The notes: a model not told the origin generated them from the sequence alone. A DNA stretch of 37,363 bases from CADCTB01 sp038214685 (GCA_038214685.1 JBBQRO010000022.1:1-37363); one strand, 5' to 3'. Counted from the first letter of the stretch, positions 24,990 to 33,419 are shown. Made by a program: numbers and translations.

Positions 24990-26089
24990 GACTGCTGTCC
25001 TTCCTCCTCCTCCGGGCTGACGCCGGGGCTTTCAGTGGACGGGGCTTCGGTAACGGGCGGCGCCGCGTCGATTTCGATTACCGCCACGGTGATGTTGTCG
25101 CTCCCACCCGCCTCGTTGGCGAAGCTGGTCAGGCGTTGGGCGACGGTGAGCGCGTCGCCCTCGCCGGCGGCGGCCCCGACGGCGGCGGCAGTGAGGGCGT
25201 AGTTCCACAGGCCGTCGGAGCAGAGCACGAGGCGGCCGGGCCCGGGGACGACGAAGCGTCGATACCGGGGCTTCCACTCCGGGTCGGCGTCCTTGCCCAG
25301 CCAACGGGTGATCATGTGGGCCTTCGGGTGCTCGTAGGCCTCCTCCATGGTCAGCGCGCCGGAGGAGATCTTCTCCTCGGCCCAGGAGTCGTCGACGGTG
25401 AGCATCTCCGGGTCGCCCTCGGCCGGCAGCCACATGCTCCGGCAGTCGCCAAGGGTGGCCAGGTCTGCGACACCGTCGTGCACGTCGCCGGCGAGGAACG
25501 TGCACGACGGCCAGCCGTACTCCCCCTCCGGCTCGCCGGGGACGCTGAGGACGGCCGCCAAAGCAGCGGAGTGGGCGGCCACCATCCGGGCTTCCGGATC
25601 CGCCGGGCCGTCGGGGGACACGATCACGGCCAGCGCCGCATCGCAGGCCGCCTGGGAGGCCTGGTCGGGGCTGACGGTGGTCGACACGCCGTCGCATACG
25701 AGTACGACGACACGACCGTCGGCGACCGACGCGGCGAAGGAGTCCTCGTTGCGATGGTGGCGGATACCCCGGTCGGAGACCACGCCGACGCCCGGATGGC
25801 TGGACTCCATGTGGTCCCGCTGAGCGGGCATCTTCATGCCGCAATCGCCGCAGTAGCCCTCGACCGCCTTGTCCGCCGACGCCCCGCAGTTCCGGCAAGC
25901 CGGACCGTCGGACGAGGCGGGCGGTGGCGCGGTCGGAGCCGTGCCCTCCTCGGCGCCGGCGGCCGGCGCGACAGGAGCGGGGCCGGTGTCGGGGAGGTTG
26001 GCGCCGCACGCCTCGCAGAAGAGGTCGCCGGAGGCGGCCGTCGCCCCGCACGCCGGACACGTCACGATGGTGGTGTCGGTAACAGTCAC
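24986..26089 (-). CDS. PP2C-family Ser/Thr phosphatase with two zinc ribbons
   Basis: A 367-residue phosphatase that would reverse the kinase's phosphorylation. Two N-terminal zinc ribbons (C11, C14, C25, C28 and C65, C68, C80, C83) are joined by an acidic/proline linker. The PP2C domain starts ~100 and keeps the metal-binding set: SDRGIRHHRNEDSF (D116), VLVCDGVS (D133), LCSDGLWNY and GGSDNITVAVIEI. No membrane helix is seen, unlike PstP. It follows pknG by 64 bases that hold two hairpins and overlaps the VWA gene downstream. Confidence 0.93.
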   Translation of the reverse strand: MTVTDTTIVTCPACGATAASGDLFCEACGANLPDTGPAPVAPAAGAEEGTAPTAPPPASSDGPACRNCGASADKAVEGYCGDCGMKMPAQRDHMESSHPGVGVVSDRGIRHHRNEDSFAASVADGRVVVLVCDGVSTTVSPDQASQAACDAALAVIVSPDGPADPEARMVAAHSAALAAVLSVPGEPEGEYGWPSCTFLAGDVHDGVADLATLGDCRSMWLPAEGDPEMLTVDDSWAEEKISSGALTMEEAYEHPKAHMITRWLGKDADPEWKPRYRRFVVPGPGRLVLCSDGLWNYALTAAAVGAAAGEGDALTVAQRLTSFANEAGGSDNITVAVIEIDAAPPVTEAPSTESPGVSPEEEEGQQS

Positions 26090-26096
26090 AGGCCCA

Positions 26097-26155
26097 CACT
26101 CCCACCGGGAGAGTGCGCCTGTGAGTGCCTATCGGACCGGCCTCCCGGGCCGGTC
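26097..26155 (-). promoter_or_regulatory. Two hairpins between the kinase and phosphatase genes
   Basis: GACCGGCC (26135-26142) pairs with GGCCGGTC (26148-26155) over a 5-base loop, overlapping the kinase stop; CACTC (26097-26101) pairs with GAGTG (26111-26115). This is the only sizeable gap in the operon. The hairpins could partly terminate transcription or protect the upstream message, setting kinase above phosphatase levels. No U-run is seen. Confidence 0.45.
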
Positions 26156-28379
26156 ACAGCACGGTGAGCGGACGTACGGCGTCGGCGCGGTCCACGAGGG
26201 CGTACCGCTCGGGCGCCGTGGCTGCGAATCGGGCCTGGCGGAGCAGGGCCCGTTCCAGGCCCAGGCTCAGGCCACGAACGGTGAAGGGCTGTCCGCCGAG
26301 GGAAGGAGGGAAGGCCACTCCCGCCTGACCCGTGCCATCGGCGAGCCGGCGCCGAGCCGCCTCGAACAGCTCGGCCTCGAGCTGGGCCCGCCGGCCGCCG
26401 TCGAGGGTGGCCTGGGCCAGCCGGGTCTCGGCCTCGGCGAAGCGGCCGGCGACCAGGAGCATGCGCGCCGCCTCGATCTGGGCTGCGGCTCTGGCCCGGT
26501 GCGAGGTCGGGATGCGGTCGAAGGCGGCCAGCGCCCCGGTCACGTCGCCGGCTGCCGCTCTCGTCCGGGCCAGGCCACGGGTGGCGGCGATGTAGCCCGG
26601 GTCGACCCGAACGACGGTGTCGTACAGGCGCGAGGCCACGTCGAGCTGACCGGCGCGCTCGGCGGCCATGGCCGCGGCCAGCTTGGGCGCCACCTCGCCG
26701 GGCACCTCCGATCGGCAACGGTCGAAGGCCGACGTCGCCCCAGCCAGATCCCCCGTCGCCAACGCCAGGATCCCCCGCAGCCAGATCGAGCGCCACTCCC
26801 ATGGGTTCTCGGCCTCGATCTGGTCGAGCTGGGAGCGGCTGGCAGCCGCTCCGTCCTTCCCGGAGTCGATGGACGCGCGGGCCCGTCGGAGCCGGACCTC
26901 GATCGTGTCCTGCAGCTGGCCGGCGCCGATAGCCGCCTCGATCTCGGTGATGACAGCTCGGGGATCGGCGGCGGCCAGGTTGGCCAGAAACGCGGCCGCC
27001 GGATCGGCGGGGTCGATGGCCAAGGGCGGAAGGCTCCCGTCGTCGGGCGCGGGCCCGAAGACGGTGGAGGGCGTCGGCTGCGGCCTGCCCGTTTCGAGGG
27101 CCACGACCTCCCGCATCACTCCCAGCAGCTGGTCTCCCAGCTCGGCGGCCGTCTGGAAGCGGTCGTCGGGGTGCGGCGCGGTGGCCTTGAGCAGCAGTCG
27201 GTGGAAGGAGTCGAACTGGAGCGCCGGGTGCCCGGACGGGTCGGGAAGGGCGTGCACCAACTCCTTCTGATACCCCTTGAAGTCCAGGGTGAGCACGGCC
27301 AGGGTGCGGCCGATGGTGTAGATGTCGGAGGCCACCGATGGCCCGTCGGTGGCGATCTCGGGGGCCTGGAAGCCGACGGTGCCGTAGACGTCGGGGTTGG
27401 CGTCGTCGATGCGACGGACGGCGCCCATGTCGATCATCCTCACGTCGCCCCCGATCTGGATGAGGTTGTCGGGCTTGAAGTCGCAGTAGACGATGGTCCG
27501 GCTGTGTAGGTAGGTGAACGCCGGGAGGATGGCCAGCACGTAGGCCAGGGCCTGCTCGACCGGCAGCGGATCGGGTTGACCTCCGTTGGCCTCCTGCCGG
27601 CGCTTGAGGATCTGCTTGAGCGACGGGCCGCCGACGTACTCCATCACGATGTAGCCCGAGCCCTGGTGGGTAACGAAGTTGAAGATCTCGACGATGCCCG
27701 GATGGGACAGCTCTGCGAGGAACTGCTTCTCGGCCACCGCCACCCGCATGGCCGCTTCGTCGCCGGAGTCGAGCAGGCCCTTGAGCACCGACCAGCGGCC
27801 GTTGACCGCCTTGTCGCGAGCGAGGTAGATCCAGCCCAGCCCGCCGTGGGCCAGGCAGCCGGCCACCTCGTACTGGCCGCCGACGATGGTGCCCGGCTGC
27901 AGCTTGGGCTCGAAGTCGAACCGGTGGCGACACTGGCTACAGATGCCCGACGTGCGACCTTGCGGCGCGTCGGGGCGGGCACGGCCGACGGGCGCCCCGC
28001 ACTTCGAGCAGAACCGCTTGTTCTCGGCCACCACCGGTTTGGCCAGGATCACCGAAGCCGGATCGGTGGCTGCGGCCGGCGGCACGTCGACGATCCCGGC
28101 GCCGATGGAGCTGGTGCGGCGGCTGGTGGTGCGCGACGTTCCGCCGCGGCGGGAGCCGGAGGAGCGGGCTGAGCCGGTCACCAACGTGCCGGCGGTGGCG
28201 CCGCCGGGCCTGGGGGCGACGGGGGCGGCCGGAGGAGCGGCCGCGGGTGGCGAGGCCGGCGCTGCCGCCTTCACCGGTCGCCTGGCCGGCGCCGCCTTGG
28301 TACCACAGGTGTCGCAGTACCCGTCGGTGGCGATGCGGCCCGTGCATCCGGCCTCGGTGCAGTTCGGACCCTTGGTCAT
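26154..28379 (-). CDS. pknG: PknG-like soluble Ser/Thr protein kinase with TPR tail
   Basis: A 741-residue kinase closely following mycobacterial PknG in layout. Residues 1-30 hold an extra zinc ribbon (C7, C12, C22, C25). A Ser/Thr/Arg-rich stretch (~71-92, TSRTTSRRTSS) matches the autophosphorylation region, followed by the rubredoxin-like metal centre CSKC (124-127) and CSQC (147-150). The kinase domain has QYEVAGCLAHGGLGWIYLA, K200 (VLKGLLDSGD), D300 in YCDFKPDN instead of HRD, and D317 in DMG instead of DFG, as in PknG. A TPR region fills ~480-741. No membrane helix. The ATG at 28379 overlaps the upstream gene stop (ATGA); longer frames lack a sensible start. Confidence 0.92.
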   Translation of the reverse strand: MTKGPNCTEAGCTGRIATDGYCDTCGTKAAPARRPVKAAAPASPPAAAPPAAPVAPRPGGATAGTLVTGSARSSGSRRGGTSRTTSRRTSSIGAGIVDVPPAAATDPASVILAKPVVAENKRFCSKCGAPVGRARPDAPQGRTSGICSQCRHRFDFEPKLQPGTIVGGQYEVAGCLAHGGLGWIYLARDKAVNGRWSVLKGLLDSGDEAAMRVAVAEKQFLAELSHPGIVEIFNFVTHQGSGYIVMEYVGGPSLKQILKRRQEANGGQPDPLPVEQALAYVLAILPAFTYLHSRTIVYCDFKPDNLIQIGGDVRMIDMGAVRRIDDANPDVYGTVGFQAPEIATDGPSVASDIYTIGRTLAVLTLDFKGYQKELVHALPDPSGHPALQFDSFHRLLLKATAPHPDDRFQTAAELGDQLLGVMREVVALETGRPQPTPSTVFGPAPDDGSLPPLAIDPADPAAAFLANLAAADPRAVITEIEAAIGAGQLQDTIEVRLRRARASIDSGKDGAAASRSQLDQIEAENPWEWRSIWLRGILALATGDLAGATSAFDRCRSEVPGEVAPKLAAAMAAERAGQLDVASRLYDTVVRVDPGYIAATRGLARTRAAAGDVTGALAAFDRIPTSHRARAAAQIEAARMLLVAGRFAEAETRLAQATLDGGRRAQLEAELFEAARRRLADGTGQAGVAFPPSLGGQPFTVRGLSLGLERALLRQARFAATAPERYALVDRADAVRPLTVL

Positions 28380-29506
28380 CTCCGAGCTCCCGGGGCGGTG
28401 GCGTTGACGCCGCTGATGTAGTCGCGTACCAGACGCTCGGCCGCGACCAAGTCGCACGGCCGGCCATGAAGGGCTCGCTGGGCCTGCTCGTGCAGGTCGT
28501 CGAGCGCGGGGTGCTCGCCGTGGCCCACGGCCAGGGACTTGGCCCGGAAGGCCTGGAGCTGGCCCCGGAGCTCGTTTCGGCGGGCCAGGGGGGCGGAGTT
28601 GGCGGTGGCGATCCTCGCCACCTCGGCGTGGAGAAGGTCGGCCGTCGTGCGCCACGCGGCAAGGGCGAAGCCCGCCTTGTCCCAGAGACCGGAGGCGACG
28701 TCGTCGTCAATACGGGCCAGCTGTGGTGCCAGGTCGCGCAGCCGGGCGTCGTCGAGGTCGATCGGGGCCAGCAGGCCGGCCGGGGACGCCACCTTCTCGA
28801 GGGCGGTGGCGTGGCTGTCGGCGCCCTCGGCGGCCAGCCGCTCGATGTCACCGACCAGGCCCCGGGCCTGCGTCAGCGCCTGGGGGAGCTCGCCCTTGTG
28901 GCGCTCCACCTCCTGCACCCGGCTCCGGGCCACATCCAGCGCGTCGTCGGTGAGGGTGGAGGGGTCGGTGGACGGGTCGCTGGCCATGGCCTGGATGGCT
29001 GCGTCCAGCGACGTCCGCAGCCGGAGGAGCTCCGGGTCGTCGTGGATGCCTAGCGCAGTGGCCCGGACCAGCAGCGAACCAGCCTCCACTGTGACGACGT
29101 CGAGCCTGACCAGTGCCTGGCGGGCCGACGCTGCCAGCCGGCTCATGGCCGCGGTGGCGGTGGCGAGGCGCTTGGGCATGTCGGCCAGCAAGCCGTCGAG
29201 GCTCGACGCGGCGCCGGTCGGGAGCGTGATCGCTGCCGGGCCGAGCAGCTTGGCCACGCCCCGCTGGTCGCCGGCGGCGACGGCGGCGCTGAGCTCGTCG
29301 GAGGCGTCCTTGGCCAGGGCGTACTCCTGCCACAGCAGGGCCAGCCCGGCGGCGATCTCTGACGCTTCGTGGTCCCCGGCGTCGGCCTGGGCCCGCACGA
29401 AGGCGATGTCGGGTGAGGAGTCGGCCTCGAACAAACCGGTAGCCACGGAGGTCAGCGCCGACGCTACGTCGGCCGCCGTTCGGCGGGGGTCGCTGCTGGG
29501 GGCCAT
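28376..29506 (-). CDS. Helical protein heading the PknG operon, family unknown
   Basis: A 376-residue, almost entirely helical, Ala/Leu/Asp-rich cytoplasmic protein with no signal, membrane helix, zinc ribbon or recognised domain. Heptad-like stretches (LDGLLADMPKRLATATAAMSR; AQARGLV-type segments around 225-250) suggest helical bundles or a coiled coil. AGGGGAT sits just before the ATG at 29506, and the region upstream is intergenic, so this is the first gene of the operon. It overlaps pknG by four bases. A kinase scaffold or substrate is a reasonable guess from position only. Confidence 0.8.
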   Translation of the reverse strand: MAPSSDPRRTAADVASALTSVATGLFEADSSPDIAFVRAQADAGDHEASEIAAGLALLWQEYALAKDASDELSAAVAAGDQRGVAKLLGPAAITLPTGAASSLDGLLADMPKRLATATAAMSRLAASARQALVRLDVVTVEAGSLLVRATALGIHDDPELLRLRTSLDAAIQAMASDPSTDPSTLTDDALDVARSRVQEVERHKGELPQALTQARGLVGDIERLAAEGADSHATALEKVASPAGLLAPIDLDDARLRDLAPQLARIDDDVASGLWDKAGFALAAWRTTADLLHAEVARIATANSAPLARRNELRGQLQAFRAKSLAVGHGEHPALDDLHEQAQRALHGRPCDLVAAERLVRDYISGVNATAPGARR

Positions 29507-29590
29507 GGATCCCCTAGCTTCACCTATTCTTCAGGCTGAGGCGACCGGCGACGTGTCTACGGGCGCAACATGCTGCGGTAGGCCGCGAAC

Positions 29591-29608
29591 CGACCCCGAT
29601 TGGGGTCG
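29591..29608. promoter_or_regulatory. 7-bp inverted repeat in the divergent intergenic region
   Basis: CGACCCC (29591-29597) and GGGGTCG (29602-29608) around GATT, between the divergent PknG operon (starts 29506) and FKBP gene (29772). It could be an operator for either side or simply a hairpin. The remaining ~265 bases of this gap hold no gene I can support. Confidence 0.35.
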
Positions 29609-29771
29609 AACTGACTGCGCGAAATCGGCGCTACGCCCGCTCCCAGCGAACACCTCGCCGTCGAGAGTCACCATGCCCGACAGCCGTGAATGCCGTCGGC
29701 GCGGACGTGTCGGGTGCCGCCATCGCCCCGAATGACGCCGACTCCCCCGCTGCGGTTGATACCTTGCCGAC

Positions 29772-30410
29772 GTGCCCCAAACGAAGCGTGACCGGCAGAA
29801 GGCGCTGCGGCAGGCCCGCATGGAACGGGAGGCCGCCCGGGCCCGCACCCAGGCCCGGCGCCGGCGGTCGATCAGGCTGGGCGTCGGTGCCGTGGCGCTG
29901 GTGCTGCTGGGGATCTTTCTCGCCTCCCGTGGTGGCGACTCCTCCGATGTGGAGACAACCGACTCCACCGTCGGGGCCCAGGAGTCGAACGTCGATTCCG
30001 CCGCGGGCAAGCCGTGCGTACCTCTCGCCGACCCTCTCCCCGCCGGCGCGCCGAACGTGCCGGTGAAGATCGGTCCGCCGCCCACTCAGCTGGTGGTCGA
30101 GGACCTGAAGGTCGGCACCGGAGCCACCGTCGGCCCCAAGGACACCGTCACCGTCAACTACATCGGCGTGGCGTGCGCCACCGGCAAGATCTTCGACTCG
30201 TCTTACTCCCGTGGCCAGCCCGTCACCTTCGCGCTGAGCGGCGTCATCAAAGGATGGACCGACGGGATCCCGAATATGATGGTCGGCGGTCAGCGACTCC
30301 TCGGAATCCCGCCGGAGCAGGCCTACGGCAGCCGGGGCTCGCCCCCTGCCGTCGGCGCCGACGAGACGCTGTGGTTCGTGGTGGAGATGGTCGAGACCAA
30401 GCCGGCCTGA
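29772..30410 (+). CDS. Membrane-anchored FKBP-type peptidyl-prolyl isomerase
   Basis: A 212-residue folding helper acting outside the membrane. A very basic start (MPQTKRDRQKALRQARMERE) leads to a single helix (~35-51, LGVGAVALVLLGIFLAS), then a Ser/Asp linker and an FKBP domain (~105-210): VTVNYIGVACATGKIFDSSY, VIKGWTDGIPNMMVGGQR, and IPPEQAYGSRGSPPAVGADETLWF are the canonical segments. The GTG at 29772 gives this intact N-terminus. The gene converges on ktrA, with only 23 bases between stops and no clear terminator. It isomerises X-Pro bonds of exported proteins. Confidence 0.92.
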   Translation: MPQTKRDRQKALRQARMEREAARARTQARRRRSIRLGVGAVALVLLGIFLASRGGDSSDVETTDSTVGAQESNVDSAAGKPCVPLADPLPAGAPNVPVKIGPPPTQLVVEDLKVGTGATVGPKDTVTVNYIGVACATGKIFDSSYSRGQPVTFALSGVIKGWTDGIPNMMVGGQRLLGIPPEQAYGSRGSPPAVGADETLWFVVEMVETKPA

Positions 30411-30433
30411 GCCTGCATTCGTCCCAACCGGCA

Positions 30434-31147
30434 TCAGCTGAGATGTGCGAAGTCCTCCGCCTTCTTCGTAGGGCCCGCGACGACAAGGACCGCGCCCTGA
30501 TCCAGAACCGTTTCCGGAGTCGCGTGGGTGAAGCGCTGTCCAAGTGGCTTGATGCAGACGACCGTCACCCCGTAGCGCGAACGGAGGGCGAGCTCGCCGA
30601 GGGACTCGCCCTCCATCTCCTTGGGCACCCTCGTCTCCACCAAGGCGAAGTCCTCGTCCAGCTCGAACCAATCAAGGATTCCCCCACCGACCAGGTGGGC
30701 CACCCGGTGACCCATGTCGTGTTCGGGGAACACGACATGATGGGCACCGACCCGCTCCAGGATCCGCCCGTGGGCTTTCGTCACCGCCTTCGCCCAGATT
30801 GTGGGTACGCCGAGGTCGGCCAACGCCGCGGTCGTCAGGACGCTCGCCTCGATGTCGGTTCCGATCCCGACGACTGCGTAGCGGAAGTCCTCAACACCCA
30901 GCTGCCTCAGCACCTCCTCGCTGGTGGCATCCGCCTGTACGACGTGTGTCAGCACATCGGAGTACTGCTGGACCTGAGAGGCGTCGGCGTCGACGCCCAG
31001 CACCTCGAAGTTCAGGTCGACGAGCTCCGCCGCGACCGCTCCTCCGAACCTTCCGAGCCCGACGACCAGGATCTGCTCTCCCGCCGCAGCGGGCTTGGTG
31101 CGCCGCCTCCCTGGTCCAGCGTTCCGTCCGGATCGTTTGTCAGCCAA
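30434..31147 (-). CDS. ktrA: Potassium uptake regulatory subunit (KtrA/TrkA type, RCK)
   Basis: A 237-residue cytoplasmic gating subunit that binds nucleotides and controls the KtrB channel. The Rossmann loop is VVGLGRFGGAVAAEL, with the acidic ribose-binding residue in LGVDAD and QADATSEEVL further on; RCK_C occupies ~160-237 (VETRVPKEMEGESLGELALR). The TTG at 31147 is the start, with GAGGAAAGG upstream, and overlaps the ktrB stop by 8 bases. An Arg/Lys-rich 20-residue lead precedes the domain. It forms an operon with ktrB. Confidence 0.9.
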   Translation of the reverse strand: MADKRSGRNAGPGRRRTKPAAAGEQILVVGLGRFGGAVAAELVDLNFEVLGVDADASQVQQYSDVLTHVVQADATSEEVLRQLGVEDFRYAVVGIGTDIEASVLTTAALADLGVPTIWAKAVTKAHGRILERVGAHHVVFPEHDMGHRVAHLVGGGILDWFELDEDFALVETRVPKEMEGESLGELALRSRYGVTVVCIKPLGQRFTHATPETVLDQGAVLVVAGPTKKAEDFAHLS

Positions 31148-32495
31148 TGATGGGCCTTTCCTCGGCGTGCCGATACCGTCGGTCCCGGTCCCGAAGAACG
31201 AGCGCCGCGAACAATGTTGGCGGCCCGACCCGCCCGAGGATCATGAGGGCGATGACGATCAGCTGGGACGAGCTGGACAGCAGCGCGGTCACCCCTGTCG
31301 ACAGCCCCACCGTCCCGAGCGCGGAGATCGCCTCGAACTGAAGGTCCTCTCGGGCCAGTCTGCTGGTCGCCAACAACATCATGGTGGCCACCACGACCGT
31401 CCCGACTGCCGTCAGGGCCACGGTCACAGCTTGACGTTGGGCCGGCGCAGGAATGCGGCGCTCGAACGCTACGACATCTGGATTCCCGCGAACCTCGGCC
31501 CACAACACCCAGCCAAGAAGGGCGAAAGTCGTCACCTTTATGCCGCCTGCGGTCGAGGCGCTACCGCCGCCGATGAACATGAGAATCTCCGTCAGCATGC
31601 GTGATGGTTCCCGCATGGCTGCCACATCCACGGAATTGAAGCCCGCCGTCCGGGGCATGACGCTGTGGAACAGCGCATTGATGACGGAGTCGGGCGCGGA
31701 CAGCGCTCCGAGCGTTCGAGGATTGGTCCACTCGAACCAAGCGAGCAACGCCCATCCCGCTGTGATGAGAAAGGCGGTTGTTGTCAAGGTGAGCTTGGCG
31801 TGCAAGTTCCAGCGACGCGGAGTCCGAGGGTGACGAGCGACCTGGCTTAAGACCAGGAAGCCGAGACCTCCAACGACGACGGTCGCACTAAGCAGCAGAA
31901 GGACGACGGGATCCCTGTTGAGGCCCACCATGCTGTCGCTGAAGACGGAGAAGCCGGCGTTGTTGAAAGCCGAGACTGCGTGGAAAACGCCCAGGTACGC
32001 AGCTCGACCCAGCGTCTCGTCGTGACTGATCCAGAACCGAAGGCACAGAGCGGTTGCGACGACGGCCTCGACCACCAAGCTCAGCAAAGCGACGCCAAGG
32101 ACGAGACGGCGGATCTCACCAAGGCTCATCGAGCGGGTCTCGGCGGCGGCGATCAGACGCTGACGCAATCCGAGGCGTCGTGAGATCACCAGCACGATCA
32201 ACGACGACAGAGTCATGATGCCGAAGCCGCCGAGCTGGATGAGGGCGAGGATGATCCACTCCCCAAGCGCACTCCAATGCCCGCCCGTGTCGACGACAAC
32301 AAGTCCGGTCACGCACACCGCCGAGCTGGCGGTGAAGAGCGCGGTCAGAGCGGAGGTCCGACCTGGCGCCGCGGAGGCAGCTGGGATCATCAGGAGCCCG
32401 GCACCTACCAAGCTGGCCGCCACGAAGGCAAGGACGACGTACTGGGCCGGGTGCCGCATCGCCAAAAACGACCGGCGGCGGTTCTGGGTTCCCAT
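31140..32495 (-). CDS. ktrB: Potassium channel-like transporter subunit KtrB
   Basis: A 451-residue Trk/Ktr-family membrane protein with four pore repeats, each with its selectivity segment: SSAVCVTGLVVVD, SAFNNAGFSVF, VMPRTAGFNSVD and ISALGTVGLSTG. It imports K+ (often Na+-coupled). The ATG at 32495 (MGTQNRRRSFLAMRHPAQYVV) gives the usual N-terminus; there is no clear ribosome site. The same frame stays open another ~119 codons upstream through a PadR-like relic, so a longer fused product from a GTG at 32756 cannot be excluded. It overlaps ktrA downstream. Confidence 0.9.
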   Translation of the reverse strand: MGTQNRRRSFLAMRHPAQYVVLAFVAASLVGAGLLMIPAASAAPGRTSALTALFTASSAVCVTGLVVVDTGGHWSALGEWIILALIQLGGFGIMTLSSLIVLVISRRLGLRQRLIAAAETRSMSLGEIRRLVLGVALLSLVVEAVVATALCLRFWISHDETLGRAAYLGVFHAVSAFNNAGFSVFSDSMVGLNRDPVVLLLLSATVVVGGLGFLVLSQVARHPRTPRRWNLHAKLTLTTTAFLITAGWALLAWFEWTNPRTLGALSAPDSVINALFHSVMPRTAGFNSVDVAAMREPSRMLTEILMFIGGGSASTAGGIKVTTFALLGWVLWAEVRGNPDVVAFERRIPAPAQRQAVTVALTAVGTVVVATMMLLATSRLAREDLQFEAISALGTVGLSTGVTALLSSSSQLIVIALMILGRVGPPTLFAALVLRDRDRRYRHAEERPIIG

Positions 32496-32852
32496 CCGGC
32501 CACACGCTAGGGCCGGACGAGGCTGCCGCTCGTCCAAGATGCGGACGTCACTCTGGGTCAGCAGGGCCCATGACGCCCCGTCACTGGTTGTCCCGCCCCG
32601 CGTCTGATGCCCTGTGAGGTGGAGCGCCGGGAGGCCGAACGTGCCGCGGGCGCCGAAGGCGACGACGATCCCGTCGGACTCGAGCTTGCACAGCTCTCGG
32701 TAGAGGTTCCCTGCGCTGAGCTCCCATGCGGGCATGAGGCTCTTGAGCCGCTCCACGAGCCCGTAGCCGTGGCTCGGCTGCTCGGCGAGGAGCAGGAGGA
32801 CGCAGCCGACGATCAGCTCCTGGTGGCGTTGGGGGCGCGAGTAGGTCTCAGC
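32496..32852 (-). pseudogene. PadR-family regulator relic, in frame with ktrB
   Basis: The open frame upstream of ktrB encodes HQELIVGCVLLLLAEQPSHG, YGLVERLKSLMPAW and LSAGNLYRELCKLESDGIV: the PadR winged helix (LLLAExPxHGYxLxxRL ... LYRxLxxLExDG). It opens right after a TGA at 32853-32855 with no ATG/GTG/TTG before the domain, so the regulator cannot be started properly, and it reads without a stop into ktrB. A truncated regulator that has lost its start and stop is the simplest view. Confidence 0.6.
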
Positions 32853-32959
32853 TCAGGGCGTCCGTTTCCGACCGCCCGCAGCCAGTATCACGTGGCGCTG
32901 TCGAGCGCTCTGAGGAAGGACGGGACGAGGGCCACGGCCCAACGACGGAGGAGACAGGC

Positions 32960-33415
32960 ATGACGACGGACAAGCCAGGATCATCCACTCGCGTCCGGAG
33001 GGCCCGCAGCCGCTGCGCCTGGGCTTTGGTCGGGCTTTCCGCCATTGCCGTGGTTTCCAGCGTCTCGGCCCCCCCGGCGGGTGCAGTAGCCGCCCCGGTC
33101 GCCAGTGCGGCGCCCCAGGCACCGTCGACCCCGCGTCACGACGGCGGGGGCCGCAGCTCCCCAAATGCGACCGCCGGACAAGCCGAACCCGGTCACCTGA
33201 ACATGGCCATGCTCGCGGCTTTTGTCGGTCTGGGTCTGGCGATCGGGGTGCCGATCGCCGGCAGGGCCCGCCTCGCCAACGAGCGCTCTATCCGCCGATT
33301 CAGAGCTGAGCTCCGCGACGCTGACGTCTCCGACCGCTGTCTGGAGGCCATCCGGGTCGATCGAGATCAGGCCTTTGGGCGGGAGCCACCGTCGCCTGGA
33401 GCCACCGGCTCCTGA
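32960..33415 (+). CDS. Membrane/secreted protein, unknown
   Basis: A 151-residue protein. A strong GGAGGAGA lies seven bases before the ATG. A basic N-terminus precedes a hydrophobic signal or helix (WALVGLSAIAVVSSVSAPPAG), then an Ala/Pro/Ser-rich linker, a second helix (MAMLAAFVGLGLAIGVPIAG) and a charged C-terminal tail (ERSIRRFRAELRDADVSDRC). The topology suggests an extracellular loop between two helices. The next gene starts 23 bases after its stop. No family recognised. Confidence 0.65.
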   Translation: MTTDKPGSSTRVRRARSRCAWALVGLSAIAVVSSVSAPPAGAVAAPVASAAPQAPSTPRHDGGGRSSPNATAGQAEPGHLNMAMLAAFVGLGLAIGVPIAGRARLANERSIRRFRAELRDADVSDRCLEAIRVDRDQAFGREPPSPGATGS

Positions 33416-33419
33416 CAAG

